DNA of 64,000 nt, taken from Dactylellina haptotyla. Its lineage: Eukaryota; Ascomycota; Orbiliomycetes; Orbiliales; Orbiliaceae. This document shows positions 63,646 through 64,000 of the stretch, one piece after another. Within the stretch, counting starts at the first letter, position 1; every line of letters begins with the position of its first letter. The stretch is taken from NCBI GenBank assembly GCA_031310005.1, contig CM062387.1, positions 992,001-1,056,000 of the forward strand, given 5' to 3'. The notes beneath the pieces were generated by a model that saw nothing but the letters and a program-made list of their open reading frames with translations, was not told where the DNA came from and made no database searches. A program made the position numbers and the translations under genes.

Positions 63646-64000
63646 TCTAAATACTATCTTCCAAACGTCTTTCAAGGCAATTTATAAATTATAATAAACA
63701 ATTATAATATTAAATTTAATAAAGCGAATAACTCTAATTAACTAATCTAAAAATTTATTAATTTAAAGTAAATTATTACAATCTTTAATTATAATAATAT
63801 TAAAACTTTAATAATCAATACAAATTTATAATTTTCTATTCTTTTTAAAAACAAAAAAAATCAAATATCCTACAAAAAATTTTAAAAAACAAATATATCC
63901 TTTTCATAAATTTTCTTTAATATATTTTTTAAATATTTTAAGTTCTTTTTTAATATAAATATAAATAAATAGAAATTTGGATATAATACCTTCTTATAAT

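Larger units (their letters stand above)
59674..64000 (-). mobile_element. RIP-decayed Ty3/Gypsy-type LTR element, unit 2 (cut by window edge)
   Basis: Starts TGTTACACTTCGTACGCTAC and runs off the right edge, so its 5' end is not seen. It keeps noticeably more G and C than unit 1, and on the minus strand Gypsy polymerase motifs are still readable (see the reverse transcriptase entry). Order on the minus strand is reverse transcriptase on the right, then presumably RNase H and integrase towards the left, then LTR at 59674, the Ty3/Gypsy order; the middle domains themselves are too decayed for me to name. Stops and Asp-to-Asn changes show that it is dead. Confidence 0.8.

Noticed and set aside
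51956-64000. CRISPR-like or tandem short-repeat array
   Set aside because: Repetition is only at the level of the 7.7-kb unit; apparent short repeats are low-complexity A/T strings, and CRISPR is not expected in a fungal nuclear genome.

Overview
The window is nuclear DNA of a filamentous ascomycete (Pezizomycotina). The evidence is short GT-AG introns (several with CTAAC-type branch sites), a PREG/PHO80-type cyclin, a C-24(28) sterol reductase, an H2A ending in SQEL, a secreted CBM1 protein, and LTR retrotransposons eroded by C-to-T and G-to-A changes on both strands, the mark of repeat-induced point mutation (RIP). I cannot place it more finely by eye.

Left and centre (about 2.1-45.6 kb) form a gene-dense euchromatic block of housekeeping genes. 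In order these are: fructosamine kinase-like (-), ERG4 sterol reductase (-), mitochondrial carrier-like (-), PHO80/PREG cyclin (-), GID5/VID28 armadillo protein (+), F-box/WD40 protein (-), SAE2/CtIP nuclease cofactor (+), GAPDH (-), cytochrome c oxidase subunit IV/COX5 (+), KES1/OSH4-type oxysterol-binding protein (+), eIF3e (+), a Nudix hydrolase (+), a divergent H2B(-)/H2A(+) pair, two unrecognised genes in divergent orientation, and a soluble SMP-C2-C2 (tricalbin/E-Syt-like) protein (-). I rebuilt exon structures by joining reading frames across splice sites. For 13 of the 16 recognised genes the summed exons were checked and divide by three; the exceptions are given with the entries.

Right part (about 45.6-64 kb) is a gene-poor transition into an extremely AT-rich island. 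One intact-looking small secreted protein (signal peptide, Thr/Lys linker, Cys-rich core, CBM1) sits at 50.4-50.9 kb, between two AT-rich blocks. From 51,956 to the window end there are two head-to-tail units of one Ty3/Gypsy-type element in minus orientation. The second unit still shows decayed reverse transcriptase motifs; the first is almost pure A/T.

The genes do not form one pathway. Recurring themes are lipid/sterol biology (ERG4, KES1-like, SMP-C2), nutrient control (PHO80, GID5) and chromatin/DNA repair (histones, SAE2). I found no clear novel multi-gene system. The best leads are the CBM1 protein inside the AT-rich zone, the SMP-C2-C2 protein without a visible membrane anchor, the orphan gene pair at 40-42 kb, the unequal decay of the tandem retroelement units, and several very small exons (14-33 nt) in housekeeping genes.
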